Assembly (NCBI GenBank): GCA_902558545.1
Contig: CACEEJ010000008.1
Location: 1-41,494 of the forward strand
DNA: 41,494 nt
Source of the DNA: an uncultured Pelagibacteraceae bacterium
GTDB taxonomy: Bacteria; Pseudomonadota; Alphaproteobacteria; Pelagibacterales; Pelagibacteraceae
Direction: 5' to 3'
Part shown: piece after piece, positions 16,841 through 26,699 of the stretch
Numbering within the stretch: the stretch's first letter is position 1
Layout of the letters: each line of letters starts with the position of its first letter
Made by a program: the position numbers and the translations under genes
The notes under the pieces: generated by a model
The model's input: the letters and a program-made list of their open reading frames with translations, nothing else
Told to the model about the DNA's origin: nothing
Databases searched by the model: none

Positions 16841-17832
16841 TTGAAAAAAATCACCCACCTGTAAAATACGGCAACACAGGAGTTCTTATAGTTAATTTAG
16901 GCACACCTGATTCTACTAATTGGTTTGATATAAGAAAATATTTAAAAGAATTTCTCTCTGATAGAAGAGTAATTGAAGTAAATCCTTTAATTTGGCAAAT
17001 AATTTTGAATTTGTTCATTTTAAATTTTAGACCTTCTAAAACCGCTAAAGCATATAAAGAGATTTGGATGAAGGACGAAAATATGTCGCCACTTCTTTAT
17101 TATACAAAAAAGCAAAGTAAGAAAATTTCAAATTCACTATCAAAAGAAAATATTGTTATAGATTTTGCTATGAGATATGGAAATCCGAGCATTAAGAGCA
17201 AAATTCATAAATTGCATAAAATGGGTTGTGAAAATTTGGTGATACTTCCTCTTTACCCGCAATATGCAGCAGCTACAACAGCAACAGTTTGTGATGAGGT
17301 ATACAGAACTTTAATGAAAATGAGGTGGCAACCGTCCTTAAAAATAATTCCTCATTACGAATCTGATCCTCTTTATATTGATGCGCTTGTTAATTCGATT
17401 AATAAAAAAATAAATGAAATTAGCTGGAAACCAGATCTAATCATAGCTTCTTATCATGGGATACCAAAAAAATATTTTGATAAAGGTGATCCTTATCATT
17501 GTTATTGTCATAAAACGACAAGACTAATTTCGGAAAAATTTAGTTCAGTTAAAATTAAAACTACATTTCAGTCAAGATTTGGTCCACAAGAATGGCTTCA
17601 ACCATATACTGACAAGACTTTAGAAAATTTGCCTAAAGAGGGTGTTAAGAATGTCCTTACAATTTGTCCAGGGTTTGCATCTGATTGTGTAGAGACTTTA
17701 GAGGAAATACAAATTCAAGCTAAAGAAACTTTTTTAAATTCAGGAGGAGAAAACTTTGAAATGGTCCCCTGTTTAAATGATGATAATGATCATATTATTT
17801 TACTAAAGTCCTTAATTGAAAGAAATATTTAA
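16837..17832 (+). CDS. hemH: ferrochelatase
   Basis: HemH inserts Fe2+ into protoporphyrin IX, ending haem synthesis. The 331-residue protein has VLIVNLGTPDS at the N-terminus, LRYG-like FAMRYGNPSI, LPLYPQYAAATTAT, the active-site SYHGIPKKYFDKGDPYHCYC, TFQSRFGPQEWLQPYT and CPGFASDCVETLEE with the conserved His/Glu region. It follows hemE with an ATGA overlap and is followed three bases later by hemJ, so the last steps of haem synthesis form one operon. Confidence 0.97.
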   Translation: MIEKNHPPVKYGNTGVLIVNLGTPDSTNWFDIRKYLKEFLSDRRVIEVNPLIWQIILNLFILNFRPSKTAKAYKEIWMKDENMSPLLYYTKKQSKKISNSLSKENIVIDFAMRYGNPSIKSKIHKLHKMGCENLVILPLYPQYAAATTATVCDEVYRTLMKMRWQPSLKIIPHYESDPLYIDALVNSINKKINEISWKPDLIIASYHGIPKKYFDKGDPYHCYCHKTTRLISEKFSSVKIKTTFQSRFGPQEWLQPYTDKTLENLPKEGVKNVLTICPGFASDCVETLEEIQIQAKETFLNSGGENFEMVPCLNDDNDHIILLKSLIERNI

Positions 17833-17835
17833 TAT

Positions 17836-18270
17836 ATGAATTCATATTTATTATTTAAATCCTTACATTTAATTGCCGTCGTTTCTTGGATGGCTGGTCT
17901 TTTATATCTTCCAAGAATTTTTGTTTACCATGTTGAAAATAAAGAGAAAAAGGAAGCAACAGATATATTTGAAGTCATGGAAAAAAAATTATTTTTTTAC
18001 ATTATGCGACCCGCAATGATTTTTACTTGGGTTTTTGGATTGGTATTAATTTATGTTAATGGGATAGATATTTTTTCACAATTATGGTTTCAAATAAAGA
18101 TTGTTCTGGTGATATTGTTGTCAGCATACAATGATTTTTTAGGAAAATGTCTTGTTGCTCTAAAAAATTCTACAAATACAAGATCTGCAAAATTTTTTAG
18201 GATAATCAATGAAATACCAACAGTTATCTTAATAATCGTTGTATTTTTAGCTATTTTTAAGCCAATCTAG
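17836..18270 (+). CDS. hemJ: protoporphyrinogen IX oxidase HemJ
   Basis: HemJ is the haem-containing membrane enzyme that oxidises protoporphyrinogen IX where HemG and HemY are absent. The 144-residue protein has four membrane segments and the family hallmarks LHLIAVVSWMAGLLYLPRIF (His11 as a likely haem ligand), FVYH, and FYIMRPAMIFTW. Its position directly after hemE-hemH supports the assignment, since it supplies the substrate of ferrochelatase. A distant CopD-like relationship exists, but the HemJ motifs are clear. Confidence 0.93.
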   Translation: MNSYLLFKSLHLIAVVSWMAGLLYLPRIFVYHVENKEKKEATDIFEVMEKKLFFYIMRPAMIFTWVFGLVLIYVNGIDIFSQLWFQIKIVLVILLSAYNDFLGKCLVALKNSTNTRSAKFFRIINEIPTVILIIVVFLAIFKPI

Positions 18271-18272
18271 GG

Positions 18273-18302
18273 TTGAAATAATAGCAGCAGTATATATATT
18301 AT
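18273..18302 (+). promoter_or_regulatory. possible sigma70 promoter for rho
   Basis: TTGAAA at 18273-18278 and TATTAT at 18297-18302, 18 bases apart, precede rho by 34 bases. The leader would be about 28 bases and includes the inverted repeat GATAAG/CTTATC at 18311-18324, which has no known role here. Confidence 0.4.
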
Positions 18303-18336
18303 TCTAATCTGATAAGTCCTTATCAAAAAATTAATC

Positions 18337-19605
18337 ATGAACATTCAAGAACTAAAATTAAAATCATCTGAACAGCTTATTACACAAGCAGAAGAGCTTG
18401 GTATAGAAAATGCTAGCACACTAAGGAAACAGGAAATTCTTTTTGCTATTCTTAAAAAAGTTGCCGAAAAAGAGGAAATTACAGGTGTAGGTGTTTTACA
18501 GTTATTACAAGATGGTTTTGGCTTTTTAAGAGCAATGGAGTCAAATTATCTTCCGGGACCAGATGATATTTATGTAAGCCCAAGTCAAATTAGAAAATTT
18601 GGACTTAGAACTGGAGATACTGTAGAGGGACCAGTTAGAGCTCCCAAAGAAGGAGAGAGATATTTTGCTTTACTACAGGTAAGCAAAATAAATTTTGAGG
18701 AACCGGAAAAAGCTAGACATAAAATTGCATTTGACAACTTAACTCCTTTATACCCAGACAAACAGCTAGTGATGGAAGTCGAAACTACAAAAGTTGAAAA
18801 AAAACAAGATTTAACCCCAAGACTTATTGATCTGGTTAGTCCAATTGGAAAGGGACAAAGATCTATAATTATTTCTCCACCTAAAGCTGGTAAGACAATG
18901 ATTTTGCAAAGTATTGCAAACTCAATAGCTAAAAATTATCCAGAATGTTATCTGATGGTGCTGCTTATTGATGAGCGTCCAGAAGAGGTAACTGATATGC
19001 AAAGAACAGTTAAAGGAGAGGTAATTAGTTCAACTTTCGATGAACCAGCTCAAAGGCACGTAGCAGTAGCCGAAATGGTTATTGAAAAAGCAAAAAGACT
19101 AACTGAGCATAAAAAAGATGTTATTATTTTGTTAGATTCTATAACACGATTAGGAAGAGCTTATAACGCAGTAATACCAAGTTCTGGTAAGGTTTTAACA
19201 GGGGGTGTTGATGCAAATGCACTCCAAAGACCTAAAAGATTTTTCGGTGCAGCAAGAAACATTGAGGAAGGTGGTTCATTAACAATTATCTCTACAGCTT
19301 TAATTGATACAGGAAGTAGAATGGATGAAGTTATTTTTGAAGAATTTAAAGGAACAGGTAATAGTGAAACAATATTAGATAGAAAAATTGCAGACAAAAG
19401 AATATATCCAGCTATTGATATAACAAAATCAGGTACAAGAAGAGAAGAATTATTGTTTGACAAAAATGATTTACAAAAAATGAACGTGCTAAGAAGAATA
19501 ATCGCTCCAATGGGAACCATGGATGCCATAGAGTTTATTAACTCAAAATTAAAAGATACAAAAAACAATGCCGAGTTTTTTAACTCAATGAATAAACCAG
19601 CTTAA
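18337..19605 (+). CDS. rho: transcription termination factor Rho
   Basis: Rho is the hexameric RNA helicase that ends transcription at non-intrinsic terminators. The 422-residue sequence has an N-terminal helical bundle beginning [15 protein letters not shown] and the RNA-binding cold-shock-like domain with [21 protein letters not shown]. Walker A PPKAGKTM, Walker [17 protein letters not shown], the Q-loop/R-loop [19 protein letters not shown] and ELLF at the C-terminus follow. Length matches compact alphaproteobacterial Rho. Intrinsic terminators are scarce in this window, so Rho is likely to do much of the termination. Confidence 0.98.
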   Translation: MNIQELKLKSSEQLITQAEELGIENASTLRKQEILFAILKKVAEKEEITGVGVLQLLQDGFGFLRAMESNYLPGPDDIYVSPSQIRKFGLRTGDTVEGPVRAPKEGERYFALLQVSKINFEEPEKARHKIAFDNLTPLYPDKQLVMEVETTKVEKKQDLTPRLIDLVSPIGKGQRSIIISPPKAGKTMILQSIANSIAKNYPECYLMVLLIDERPEEVTDMQRTVKGEVISSTFDEPAQRHVAVAEMVIEKAKRLTEHKKDVIILLDSITRLGRAYNAVIPSSGKVLTGGVDANALQRPKRFFGAARNIEEGGSLTIISTALIDTGSRMDEVIFEEFKGTGNSETILDRKIADKRIYPAIDITKSGTRREELLFDKNDLQKMNVLRRIIAPMGTMDAIEFINSKLKDTKNNAEFFNSMNKPA

Positions 19606-19631
19606 AAGATTTTTTCATTATAATTTTAAGT

Positions 19632-19661
19632 TTTACAGAGACATAAATTTGAAGATATAAT
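19632..19661 (+). promoter_or_regulatory. strong sigma70 promoter for mnmE
   Basis: TTTACA at 19632-19637, an 18-base spacer and a perfect TATAAT at 19656-19661 form the best promoter in the window. Transcription should start at about 19667-19668, at the mnmE ATG (19668-19670), so the message would be leaderless. Confidence 0.6.
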
Positions 19662-19667
19662 CTTTGA

Positions 19668-20999
19668 ATGACAATTTATGCTTTATCGAGTGGTCCTGGT
19701 ATATCAGGTGTAGCTGTAATAAGACTTTCAGGACAAGACGCTTCAAAAGTAATTCAACTTTTAACTGGTAAGGAGCTACCAAAGCCGAGAGTAGCAACAT
19801 TAAGAAAAATCAATAAAATCAACACTTCTGAGCTGATTGATGAGGGACTAATTCTTTGGTTTCCTGGCCCTGAGAGCTACACAGGCGAAGATATGGCTGA
19901 AATTCAAGTTCATGGTAGTAAAGCTGTAGTGGATGCCCTGCACTCTTCTCTTTCAGATATAGAAAATTGTAGGTTAGCTGAGCCAGGTGAATTTACAAAA
20001 CTAGCATTTCAAAATGGAAAAATAAATTTACTTAAAGCAGAAAGTATTGCTGATTTGATTTCTTCAGAAACAGAAATTCAAAGACAACAAGCAATAAAAA
20101 TCATGAATGGAAAATCATCTGATCAATTTAATTTTCTTAGAGAAAAACTTTTAAAAATTTTATCACATGTTGAGGCAAAAATTGATTTTCCAGAGGAAGA
20201 TCTGCCTAATAATATTTTAGATGAAATCAAAAACAGCTCAGATGAAGTAATAAATAAAATTAAAAAAATATTAAACGATCAAAAAGTTGGAGAAAGAATT
20301 AGGGAAGGTTTTAAAATTGCAATCCTAGGACCAACAAATGCCGGCAAATCTAGCTTGATAAATCACTTATCTAATCGTGATGTTGCAATTGTATCTGAAA
20401 TTGCAGGCACAACTAGAGACGTGATCGAAACCCATTTAAATATAGACGGCTATCCAGTAATAATTTCTGATACAGCCGGAATAAGAGATTCTAAAGATGA
20501 GATAGAAAAAAAAGGAATTAAATTATCTCTAAATAGAGCTGAGGAAGCAGATTTAAAGCTTGTTGTGGTTGATGCAAAAAGTCTTGATTTTACTGATGTT
20601 TTTAAGGATTTATTAGATGAGAATGCAATTTTAGTTATAAATAAATCTGATCTTTTAGAAAAAGATATTGATCTAGAAATTAAAAAAACAAATCATGTTT
20701 TAATTTCTATTAAAGAAAATAAAAACATTGAAGAATTAATGATAAAAATAAAAAATAATTTAAAAAATAAATTTCTTAAAAGTGATGATATTTTAATTAC
20801 AAGAGAGAGACACAGGCAACATCTGCAACAGTGTTTGGATCATCTAAATAACTTTAATCAAAAAAAAAAAATCGAAGATTACGATAAAGCTGCAGAAGAT
20901 TTAAGATTAGCTACTCGACATTTGGGTATGATTGTTGGAAAAGTCGATGTAGAGGAGATATTAGGTAGTATTTTCAACGATTTTTGCATCGGTAAATAA
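19668..20999 (+). CDS. mnmE: tRNA modification GTPase MnmE
   Basis: MnmE works with MnmG to add the carboxymethylaminomethyl group at U34 of certain tRNAs. The 443-residue protein starts MTIYALSSGPGISGVAVIRLSG (tetrahydrofolate-binding domain). It has a G domain with GPTNAGKSSLIN (about 222-233), GTTRDVIE, DTAGIRD and NKSD, and ends with FCIGK, whose cysteine is essential in the family. A run of 12 A at 20860-20871 encodes lysines without breaking frame. The ATG at 19668 falls where transcription is predicted to start. Confidence 0.97.
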   Translation: MTIYALSSGPGISGVAVIRLSGQDASKVIQLLTGKELPKPRVATLRKINKINTSELIDEGLILWFPGPESYTGEDMAEIQVHGSKAVVDALHSSLSDIENCRLAEPGEFTKLAFQNGKINLLKAESIADLISSETEIQRQQAIKIMNGKSSDQFNFLREKLLKILSHVEAKIDFPEEDLPNNILDEIKNSSDEVINKIKKILNDQKVGERIREGFKIAILGPTNAGKSSLINHLSNRDVAIVSEIAGTTRDVIETHLNIDGYPVIISDTAGIRDSKDEIEKKGIKLSLNRAEEADLKLVVVDAKSLDFTDVFKDLLDENAILVINKSDLLEKDIDLEIKKTNHVLISIKENKNIEELMIKIKNNLKNKFLKSDDILITRERHRQHLQQCLDHLNNFNQKKKIEDYDKAAEDLRLATRHLGMIVGKVDVEEILGSIFNDFCIGK

Positions 21000-21116
21000 T
21001 ACTAAATTTTGCTGGTTTTTTTGCATTTTTTTACCTAAAAACGTTGATAAATATGGCTTATTTACAAAAAATTAAGCCTATCTTGTAAATTATATAATCG
21101 CATATAGATTTGGATT

Positions 21117-22988
21117 ATGAAAAATGATTTGTCATTTGATGTAGTTGTAATTGGAGGAGGCCATGCCGGATGTGAAGCTGCAGCAGCTTCTGCTCGTCTC
21201 GGAGTGAATACTGCCCTATTTACTCATAAAATAGAAACTATCGGTGAGATGTCTTGCAACCCGGCAATAGGAGGTTTGGGTAAAGGTCATTTGGTTAGAG
21301 AAATAGATGCCCTGGATGGTGTTATGGGAGACGTAGCAGACAAATCAGGTATTCAATTTAGATTATTAAATAGAAGTAGAGGGCCTGCAGTCAGAGGACC
21401 AAGAACTCAATCAGATAGATCGCTTTATCGTAAATATATGCAAGAAAAATTGCTAAACTATTGTAATTTAAGCGTTTTTTCTGACCCTGTAATAAAGTTT
21501 ATTTTCGATAAAAATTCAATAAGTGGATTTGAAACTAAAGAAGGTAAGAAAGTTATATCTAACAAGATAATACTCACAACAGGCACTTTTTTAAATGGTT
21601 TGATACATATAGGTGATGAAAGAACTCCTGCTGGAAGATACGATGAAAAACCTTCTACAGGTTTAAGTGAACAATTAGCAAAATATGATTTTAAAATTGG
21701 AAGATTAAAAACTGGAACCCCACCAAGACTAGATGCAAGAACAATTAATTTTCAAAACTTAGAGGAACAATTTGCAGATGAGGATCCTTATTTTTTTTCA
21801 TTCTTAACAAAAAAAAATTTGAACAAACAAGTGTCCTGCCGAATGACATACACAAATGAAAAGGTTCATAACATTATAGAAAAGAATTTATCAAAGAGTG
21901 CTATGTACTCAGGCAGTATAAAAGGAGTAGGCCCAAGATATTGTCCATCAATAGAAGATAAAATAGTGAAATTTGCAGATAAAGTTCGTCATCAGATATT
22001 TTTAGAACCTGAGGGTCTAAATGATCACACAATTTACCCAAATGGTATCTCAACATCGCTTCCAGCCAAGGTTCAGCAAGAAATATGTAATAATATCAAT
22101 GGTTTAGAAAATGTTACTATACTAAGACCAGGATATGCAATTGAATACGACTATGTAGATCCACGTGAACTATTCTTAACCCTTGAAACTAAGAAGATAA
22201 GCAACCTTTATCTAGCCGGTCAGATTAATGGGACAACAGGATATGAGGAAGCTGCTGCACAAGGCCTTATAGCAGGAATAAATGCTGCATTGTCCGTAAA
22301 AAAATTAGAACCATTCATAATTGATAGATCTGACGCTTACATTGGAGTAATGATCGATGATTTGGTGACCAAAGGGGTAGCTGAGCCATACAGAATGTTT
22401 ACATCAAGAGCAGAATATCGATTGAGCTTAAGATCAGATAATGCTGATCAAAGATTAACTGCAAAGGGAATAGAAATTGGTTTAATAGGTAATAGGAGAA
22501 AAGCAATATATTTGAGTAAATTTGAGCAAATTAGTCAAATAAACACAAAAATGAGAAATTCCAAGATTTCACCCTCTAAAGCTGAGAAATATGGAATAAA
22601 AATAGCAAAAGACGGAATATTGAGATCATCAAGCGAAGTTTTAACCCAAAAAGGGGTAAATATGAGTAAAATTAGGGAAATATGGTCCGATATACCTTTT
22701 TTTAGCAAAGAAATTGATGAACAAGTAGAAATTAACGCTCATTATAGAGGATATTTAAAGAAGCAAAAAGCTGATATTTTAGCATTTAAAAGGGACGAAA
22801 ACCTAATTATTCCAGATAAAATCAATTATGACGGGCTACCAGGTTTATCTAATGAGGTAAAAGCGAAATTTAAAGAAATAAGGCCCAAAACGATGGGTCA
22901 AGCTCTAAGAATTGACGGGATAACTCCTGCCGCTGTATATATTTTGTTGTCACATGTCAAAAGAAAGTCTATTAAGCATATAGCTTAA
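21117..22988 (+). CDS. mnmG: tRNA uridine-5-carboxymethylaminomethyl modification enzyme MnmG
   Basis: MnmG is the FAD-binding partner of MnmE. The 623-residue protein shows the dinucleotide fold [21 protein letters not shown] at the N-terminus, [56 protein letters not shown] and [17 protein letters not shown]. The MnmE-contact helical domain at the C-terminus includes [12 protein letters not shown]. It follows mnmE after a 117-base gap and shares one base with rsmG (TAATG). A TATAAT at 21093-21098 may serve as its own -10. Confidence 0.98.
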   Translation: MKNDLSFDVVVIGGGHAGCEAAAASARLGVNTALFTHKIETIGEMSCNPAIGGLGKGHLVREIDALDGVMGDVADKSGIQFRLLNRSRGPAVRGPRTQSDRSLYRKYMQEKLLNYCNLSVFSDPVIKFIFDKNSISGFETKEGKKVISNKIILTTGTFLNGLIHIGDERTPAGRYDEKPSTGLSEQLAKYDFKIGRLKTGTPPRLDARTINFQNLEEQFADEDPYFFSFLTKKNLNKQVSCRMTYTNEKVHNIIEKNLSKSAMYSGSIKGVGPRYCPSIEDKIVKFADKVRHQIFLEPEGLNDHTIYPNGISTSLPAKVQQEICNNINGLENVTILRPGYAIEYDYVDPRELFLTLETKKISNLYLAGQINGTTGYEEAAAQGLIAGINAALSVKKLEPFIIDRSDAYIGVMIDDLVTKGVAEPYRMFTSRAEYRLSLRSDNADQRLTAKGIEIGLIGNRRKAIYLSKFEQISQINTKMRNSKISPSKAEKYGIKIAKDGILRSSSEVLTQKGVNMSKIREIWSDIPFFSKEIDEQVEINAHYRGYLKKQKADILAFKRDENLIIPDKINYDGLPGLSNEVKAKFKEIRPKTMGQALRIDGITPAAVYILLSHVKRKSIKHIA

Positions 22989-23632
22989 TGGATCAGGAAA
23001 TTTTAAATTATTATTCTAGAATCAATCACTTAAATGTTTCACGTGAAACATTTTTGGACTTTGAAAACTATATATCTATGATTCTTGAAAAAAATAAAAA
23101 AATCAACATAATTAGCCAAAATACAGCATCAAAAAAGGCTATAATTGACCGTCATATTATAGATTCTGCACAAATTATTGATTTTGTTGACTTAAATAGC
23201 AATACAACCACAGATATAGGTTCAGGAGGGGGTATGCCAGGCATAATCGTGGCAATTATACTAAAAAATATGAAAAATAATATGAATGTGCACCTTTATG
23301 AAAAAAGTTATCATAAGAGCCATTTTTTAAAGGAAGTTTCAAAAAAATTAAATTTAAACACAAAGGTTTTCCAAAAAAATATTTTTGAAATTAAAAATTT
23401 AAAAACAGGAACGATAATGTCTAGAGCATTTAAACCAATGCCAGTAGTTTTAGAATTAGTATATGAAAATTTTTCAAAATATAAAAATTTAATTTTTTTT
23501 ATGGGGAAGAGTGGAAAAAAAATTTTTGAAAATTCCAAAAAAAATTGGGAACTGGAGTATATAGAAAAAAAAAGTTTAACAAGCGAAGACTCATTTTTAA
23601 TAAATATTAAAAAAATTAAAAAAAAAAATTAA
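22988..23632 (+). CDS. rsmG: 16S rRNA (guanine527-N7)-methyltransferase RsmG
   Basis: RsmG methylates G527 of 16S rRNA with SAM. The 214-residue protein has NVSRETF near residue 17, NKKINIIS, the SAM-binding TDIGSGGGMPGIIVAI (about 77-92), and SRAFKPMP with the conserved arginine region. Bases coding NVSRET are the parS site. The C-terminus is a lysine-rich tail (KKIKKKN). It shares one base with mnmG and abuts parA, so translation is coupled through mnmG-rsmG-parA-parB. Confidence 0.94.
   Translation: MDQEILNYYSRINHLNVSRETFLDFENYISMILEKNKKINIISQNTASKKAIIDRHIIDSAQIIDFVDLNSNTTTDIGSGGGMPGIIVAIILKNMKNNMNVHLYEKSYHKSHFLKEVSKKLNLNTKVFQKNIFEIKNLKTGTIMSRAFKPMPVVLELVYENFSKYKNLIFFMGKSGKKIFENSKKNWELEYIEKKSLTSEDSFLINIKKIKKKN
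23035..23050. promoter_or_regulatory. parS centromere-like site
   Basis: TGTTTCACGTGAAACA is a perfect 16-bp palindrome identical to the consensus bacterial parS bound by ParB. It lies within rsmG, encoding VSRET, about 0.6 kb before parA and 7.2 kb from the presumed oriC. I saw no second copy in the window. Confidence 0.93.
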
Positions 23633-24427
23633 ATGCAAATTATTTCAGTAATAAATCAAAAGGGTGGGGTTGGAAAAACTACTACGGTGATAAATCTTGC
23701 AGCAGGTTTATCTCAAATAGATAAAAAAATTTTAGTAATTGACCTAGATCCACAAGGAAATGCTACCACAGGTCTAGGATTATCTAATATGGATAACTCA
23801 AGTGATACAATTTATGGAGTTTTGAATGGAACTAGAGAAATTAGTGATGTGATTAAAAAAACACAGTTTGAAAATTTAGATATTATAACATCTAATGTAG
23901 ATTTATCGGGTTTAGAAGTAGAGACTGCTGATGACAGTAATAGGGCATTTATATTAAAGACTAAATTAACCTCATATTTAAACGATTCTAGAAGGTTATA
24001 TGATTATGTCTTGATCGATTGCCCACCTTCGTTAAGCTTATTGACAGTAATGGCACTTGTAAGTTCAAACTCTCTATTGGTACCACTTCAGACTGAATTT
24101 TTTGCTTTAGAAGGGTTAACACAGCTAATGAAAACAATCGAAAGGATAAAAGTAAGTTTAAATCCAGATTTGAAAATCAGAGGTATACTTTTAACTATGT
24201 ACGACAAAAGAAATAAGCTTTCATCACAAGTTGAGAAAGAAGCCAGGGATTATTTTAGTGAAAAAGTTTACTCAACTGTCATACCAAGGAATGTCAGGCT
24301 ATCAGAAGCACCCTCCCATGGTATGCCAGTTTTGATTTATGACAAGACCTGTCCGGGTAGTAAATCATATTTTAGTTTTACCGATGAGTTTATAAGTCAA
24401 GAAGCAACAATAGGGAGCGCAGCTTAA
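23633..24427 (+). CDS. parA: chromosome partitioning ATPase ParA (Soj)
   Basis: ParA binds DNA as an ATP dimer and moves ParB-parS complexes apart. The 264-residue protein has the deviant Walker A KGGVGKTT at residues 10-17, DLDPQGNATTGLG (Walker A'), YVLIDCPPSLSLLT (Walker B) and MYDKRNKLSSQV. The short N-terminus, without a helix-turn-helix, marks the chromosomal type Ib-like ParA. It abuts rsmG and shares one base with parB. Confidence 0.97.
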   Translation: MQIISVINQKGGVGKTTTVINLAAGLSQIDKKILVIDLDPQGNATTGLGLSNMDNSSDTIYGVLNGTREISDVIKKTQFENLDIITSNVDLSGLEVETADDSNRAFILKTKLTSYLNDSRRLYDYVLIDCPPSLSLLTVMALVSSNSLLVPLQTEFFALEGLTQLMKTIERIKVSLNPDLKIRGILLTMYDKRNKLSSQVEKEARDYFSEKVYSTVIPRNVRLSEAPSHGMPVLIYDKTCPGSKSYFSFTDEFISQEATIGSAA

Positions 24428-25269
24428 TGGACAAAATTAAAAAAGGTTTAGGAAGAGGATTATCTTCATTGATAGGAGAAACAAAAGTAGAGCCTCAAAA
24501 AAATCAAGTATCAATTAGTGATTTAGTGCCAAATAAATATCAACCAAGGAAAATCTTTGATGAAGCTAATTTAGAAGATTTAAGCAACTCAATTAAAGAA
24601 CGAGGAATGATTCAGCCCATTATTGTAAGAAATTCAAGTGACCATAAATCTAAATTTGAGATAATCGCAGGTGAGAGAAGATGGTTAGCAGCACAGAGAG
24701 CAGGACTTCATAATGTGCCTGTCGTAATTACTGAGGCTGATGACTTAAAATCTTTGGAATTTGCAATTGTTGAAAATGTTCAAAGACACGATCTTAATCC
24801 ACTTGAGGAGGCACAAGGATACAAAAGACTAATAGATGATTTTTCATATGATCAAGAAAAGGTATCAAAGTTTATCGGTAAAAGCAGAAGTCATATTGCA
24901 AATGCCTTGAGACTGTTAACACTGCCTAATGATGTAATAAAACTAATTGAAGCGCAAAAATTAACTGCAGGTCATGCAAAAATTTTAGTTGGCCTTGATA
25001 ACGCTAGCTTTGTAGCTTCCAAAATAATTGATAAAAAACTCTCTGTTAGACAAACTGAAGCTCTTGTAAGAATATTTAAAAATAAAAGACAAAAATCTAG
25101 TATTGGGAAGGATTCGAATATTATTGCTCTAGAATTGTCTATTTCAAATAAAATTGGTCTTAATGTTGATATACAAAATAATAAACGAAATAAGGGAAAA
25201 ATAAGTTTTGAGTATAAAGATTTAGATCAATTAAATAAAATCGTAGATATAGTCAAATCTAATTATTAA
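24427..25269 (+). CDS. parB: chromosome partitioning protein ParB (Spo0J)
   Basis: ParB binds parS and spreads as a CTP-dependent clamp. The 280-residue protein begins with KKGLGRGLSSLIGE, the usual ParA-stimulating N-terminus. It has the CTP-binding core with PNKYQPRKIF, ERGMIQPIIVR and IIAGERRWLAAQRAG. The helix-turn-helix follows (about 150-185, FIGKSRSHIANALRLLTLP), then AGHAKILVGL and a C-terminal dimerisation domain. It overlaps the convergent holA gene by 11 bases. Confidence 0.97.
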   Translation: MDKIKKGLGRGLSSLIGETKVEPQKNQVSISDLVPNKYQPRKIFDEANLEDLSNSIKERGMIQPIIVRNSSDHKSKFEIIAGERRWLAAQRAGLHNVPVVITEADDLKSLEFAIVENVQRHDLNPLEEAQGYKRLIDDFSYDQEKVSKFIGKSRSHIANALRLLTLPNDVIKLIEAQKLTAGHAKILVGLDNASFVASKIIDKKLSVRQTEALVRIFKNKRQKSSIGKDSNIIALELSISNKIGLNVDIQNNKRNKGKISFEYKDLDQLNKIVDIVKSNY

Positions 25270-26251
25270 AATTTGCTTTTGATGTATGCAAAATAAAATC
25301 TGTAACTAGGTTAATTGATTGATTTATATTTTTTTTAATTTTTAATTCTAACTCCAACAAATCATAAATAAATTTTTTAATCATTATTGAATTCCATAAA
25401 AAAATTTGTTTTTTAGTAATTTCTTTATCTTTCCAAAAAATCGGCGGTTTGGCTAAAGATATAGTCAAATCTAAATTGTTATTTATTTCGTACTGCGTTA
25501 TTAAATTAAGAATTTTTTTTGCTTTATTTAACAGGCTTCTTATAATCAAAATGCAGTCTTCACTCGTAAAATTATTTTCATTAAGGATCTTTATTATTGT
25601 TTTTTCATTTTTTGCTAAGCAATTATCTATTAATTCTGAAATTTTATAATTTTCTGTTAAGTTGACCAATTGAGCAAGATTATCAGAAGTTACTTTTTTT
25701 CCATTTTTGGAAAATAGTTCAATTTTATTAAGTTCATTTATTAAATTTATCCTATCTCCATTACACTTATTTATTATTAAATTGATATTACTTGAGGAAA
25801 TTGGGATTTTTTTTTCTTTAAAGAAATTATTAGCTAAAATACTGAGTGTTTTTGCATTATCCTCATAAAAAGCTGTACATATATATTCCTTATTTTTTTC
25901 AAATAAGGATCTTAACTTTGATTTTTTTTCTAAATTTTCAGCACTAATAATTAACTTCGTATTACCAATTTCTTTTGTTTCGATTTCATTTATAATTTTT
26001 AAAATTTTATCAGAAGCCCTTTTTATTACTAAAATTTTTTCATCATTAAAAAGTGATTCAGATAATATACTTTCGATAAAATCATCTGAATTATTTAAAA
26101 TTTCTTTCTCCTCATAATTAATCACTTCACTTGTTTTTTTAAATAAATTTTTTATAGTTTCAGATTTTAAACCCTCATTTTTACCATAAAACAATATAAG
26201 ATTTACCTTATCAAATTTAATTTTATTTAGTTCAAAAGATTTAACAATCAC
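25259..26251 (-). CDS. holA: DNA polymerase III delta subunit
   Basis: HolA is the clamp-loader subunit that opens the beta ring. The 330-residue protein shows a divergent delta pattern: LILFYGKNEGLKSETIKNL at residues 18-36, corresponding to the degenerate P-loop region. KLIISAENLEKKSKLRSLFE follows, then GDRINLINELNKIELFS (family: D...l.nElEKl.l). The start is GTG at 26251, overlapping the lptE stop by one base. The linkage leuS-lptE-holA is widespread in Proteobacteria and supports the call despite low sequence conservation. Confidence 0.9.
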   Translation of the reverse strand: MIVKSFELNKIKFDKVNLILFYGKNEGLKSETIKNLFKKTSEVINYEEKEILNNSDDFIESILSESLFNDEKILVIKRASDKILKIINEIETKEIGNTKLIISAENLEKKSKLRSLFEKNKEYICTAFYEDNAKTLSILANNFFKEKKIPISSSNINLIINKCNGDRINLINELNKIELFSKNGKKVTSDNLAQLVNLTENYKISELIDNCLAKNEKTIIKILNENNFTSEDCILIIRSLLNKAKKILNLITQYEINNNLDLTISLAKPPIFWKDKEITKKQIFLWNSIMIKKFIYDLLELELKIKKNINQSINLVTDFILHTSKANFNN

Positions 26252-26697
26252 TACAGGCTCAATAATTTTAATATTAATTTTTCTTTAATAGACTCAGCAA
26301 AGTTTAATATTATTGTATTTTCATATTTCTTTTGTTCAAATGTATTCGATGTTTTTTTTATATTAAATTTCTCTTCAAAAGATGCATTTTCAATTTTATT
26401 TTTATATTTAATTTCAAAATTTGCTTTAACAAAAATTTGATAATTTGTTATAGTTCCACTCGAGTCTTTAGAGATAGTTGATTTTCCAAAATCTGTTTTT
26501 ATAATTATTTCATATTTTTTTTGAGCCTCATCTTTATTATAAATTTTTAATTCATTCTTAATTAATCGATTAATTTTATCATCTCCTTGCATTTCTAGGA
26601 TTTCTATTTTCATGTCATTTGAGTTATTTGACTTGTAAATCGGAGTGTATTCACATCCAAATAAAAAAATTAATAAGAAAATTAATAAATTTTTCAT
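26251..26697 (-). CDS. lptE: LPS-assembly lipoprotein LptE
   Basis: LptE plugs the LptD barrel that inserts lipopolysaccharide in the outer membrane. The 148-residue protein has a lipoprotein signal, MKNLLIFLLIFLFGC, with the lipobox cysteine at residue 15, then EYTPIYKS, a common LptE start (GF.PLY). The rest is an alpha/beta domain with little recognisable sequence identity. Position between leuS and holA is the strongest support. It starts three bases after the leuS stop. Confidence 0.85.
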   Translation of the reverse strand: MKNLLIFLLIFLFGCEYTPIYKSNNSNDMKIEILEMQGDDKINRLIKNELKIYNKDEAQKKYEIIIKTDFGKSTISKDSSGTITNYQIFVKANFEIKYKNKIENASFEEKFNIKKTSNTFEQKKYENTIILNFAESIKEKLILKLLSL

Positions 26698-26699
26698 AA

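Noticed and set aside
18311-18324. GATAAG/CTTATC palindrome in the rho leader
   Set aside because: Short, with no known motif match; noted with the rho promoter but not called as an operator.
21055-21078. GGCTTA/TAAGCC inverted repeat between mnmE and mnmG
   Set aside because: A six-base stem with a 12-base loop and no T-run is too weak to call a terminator or regulatory site.
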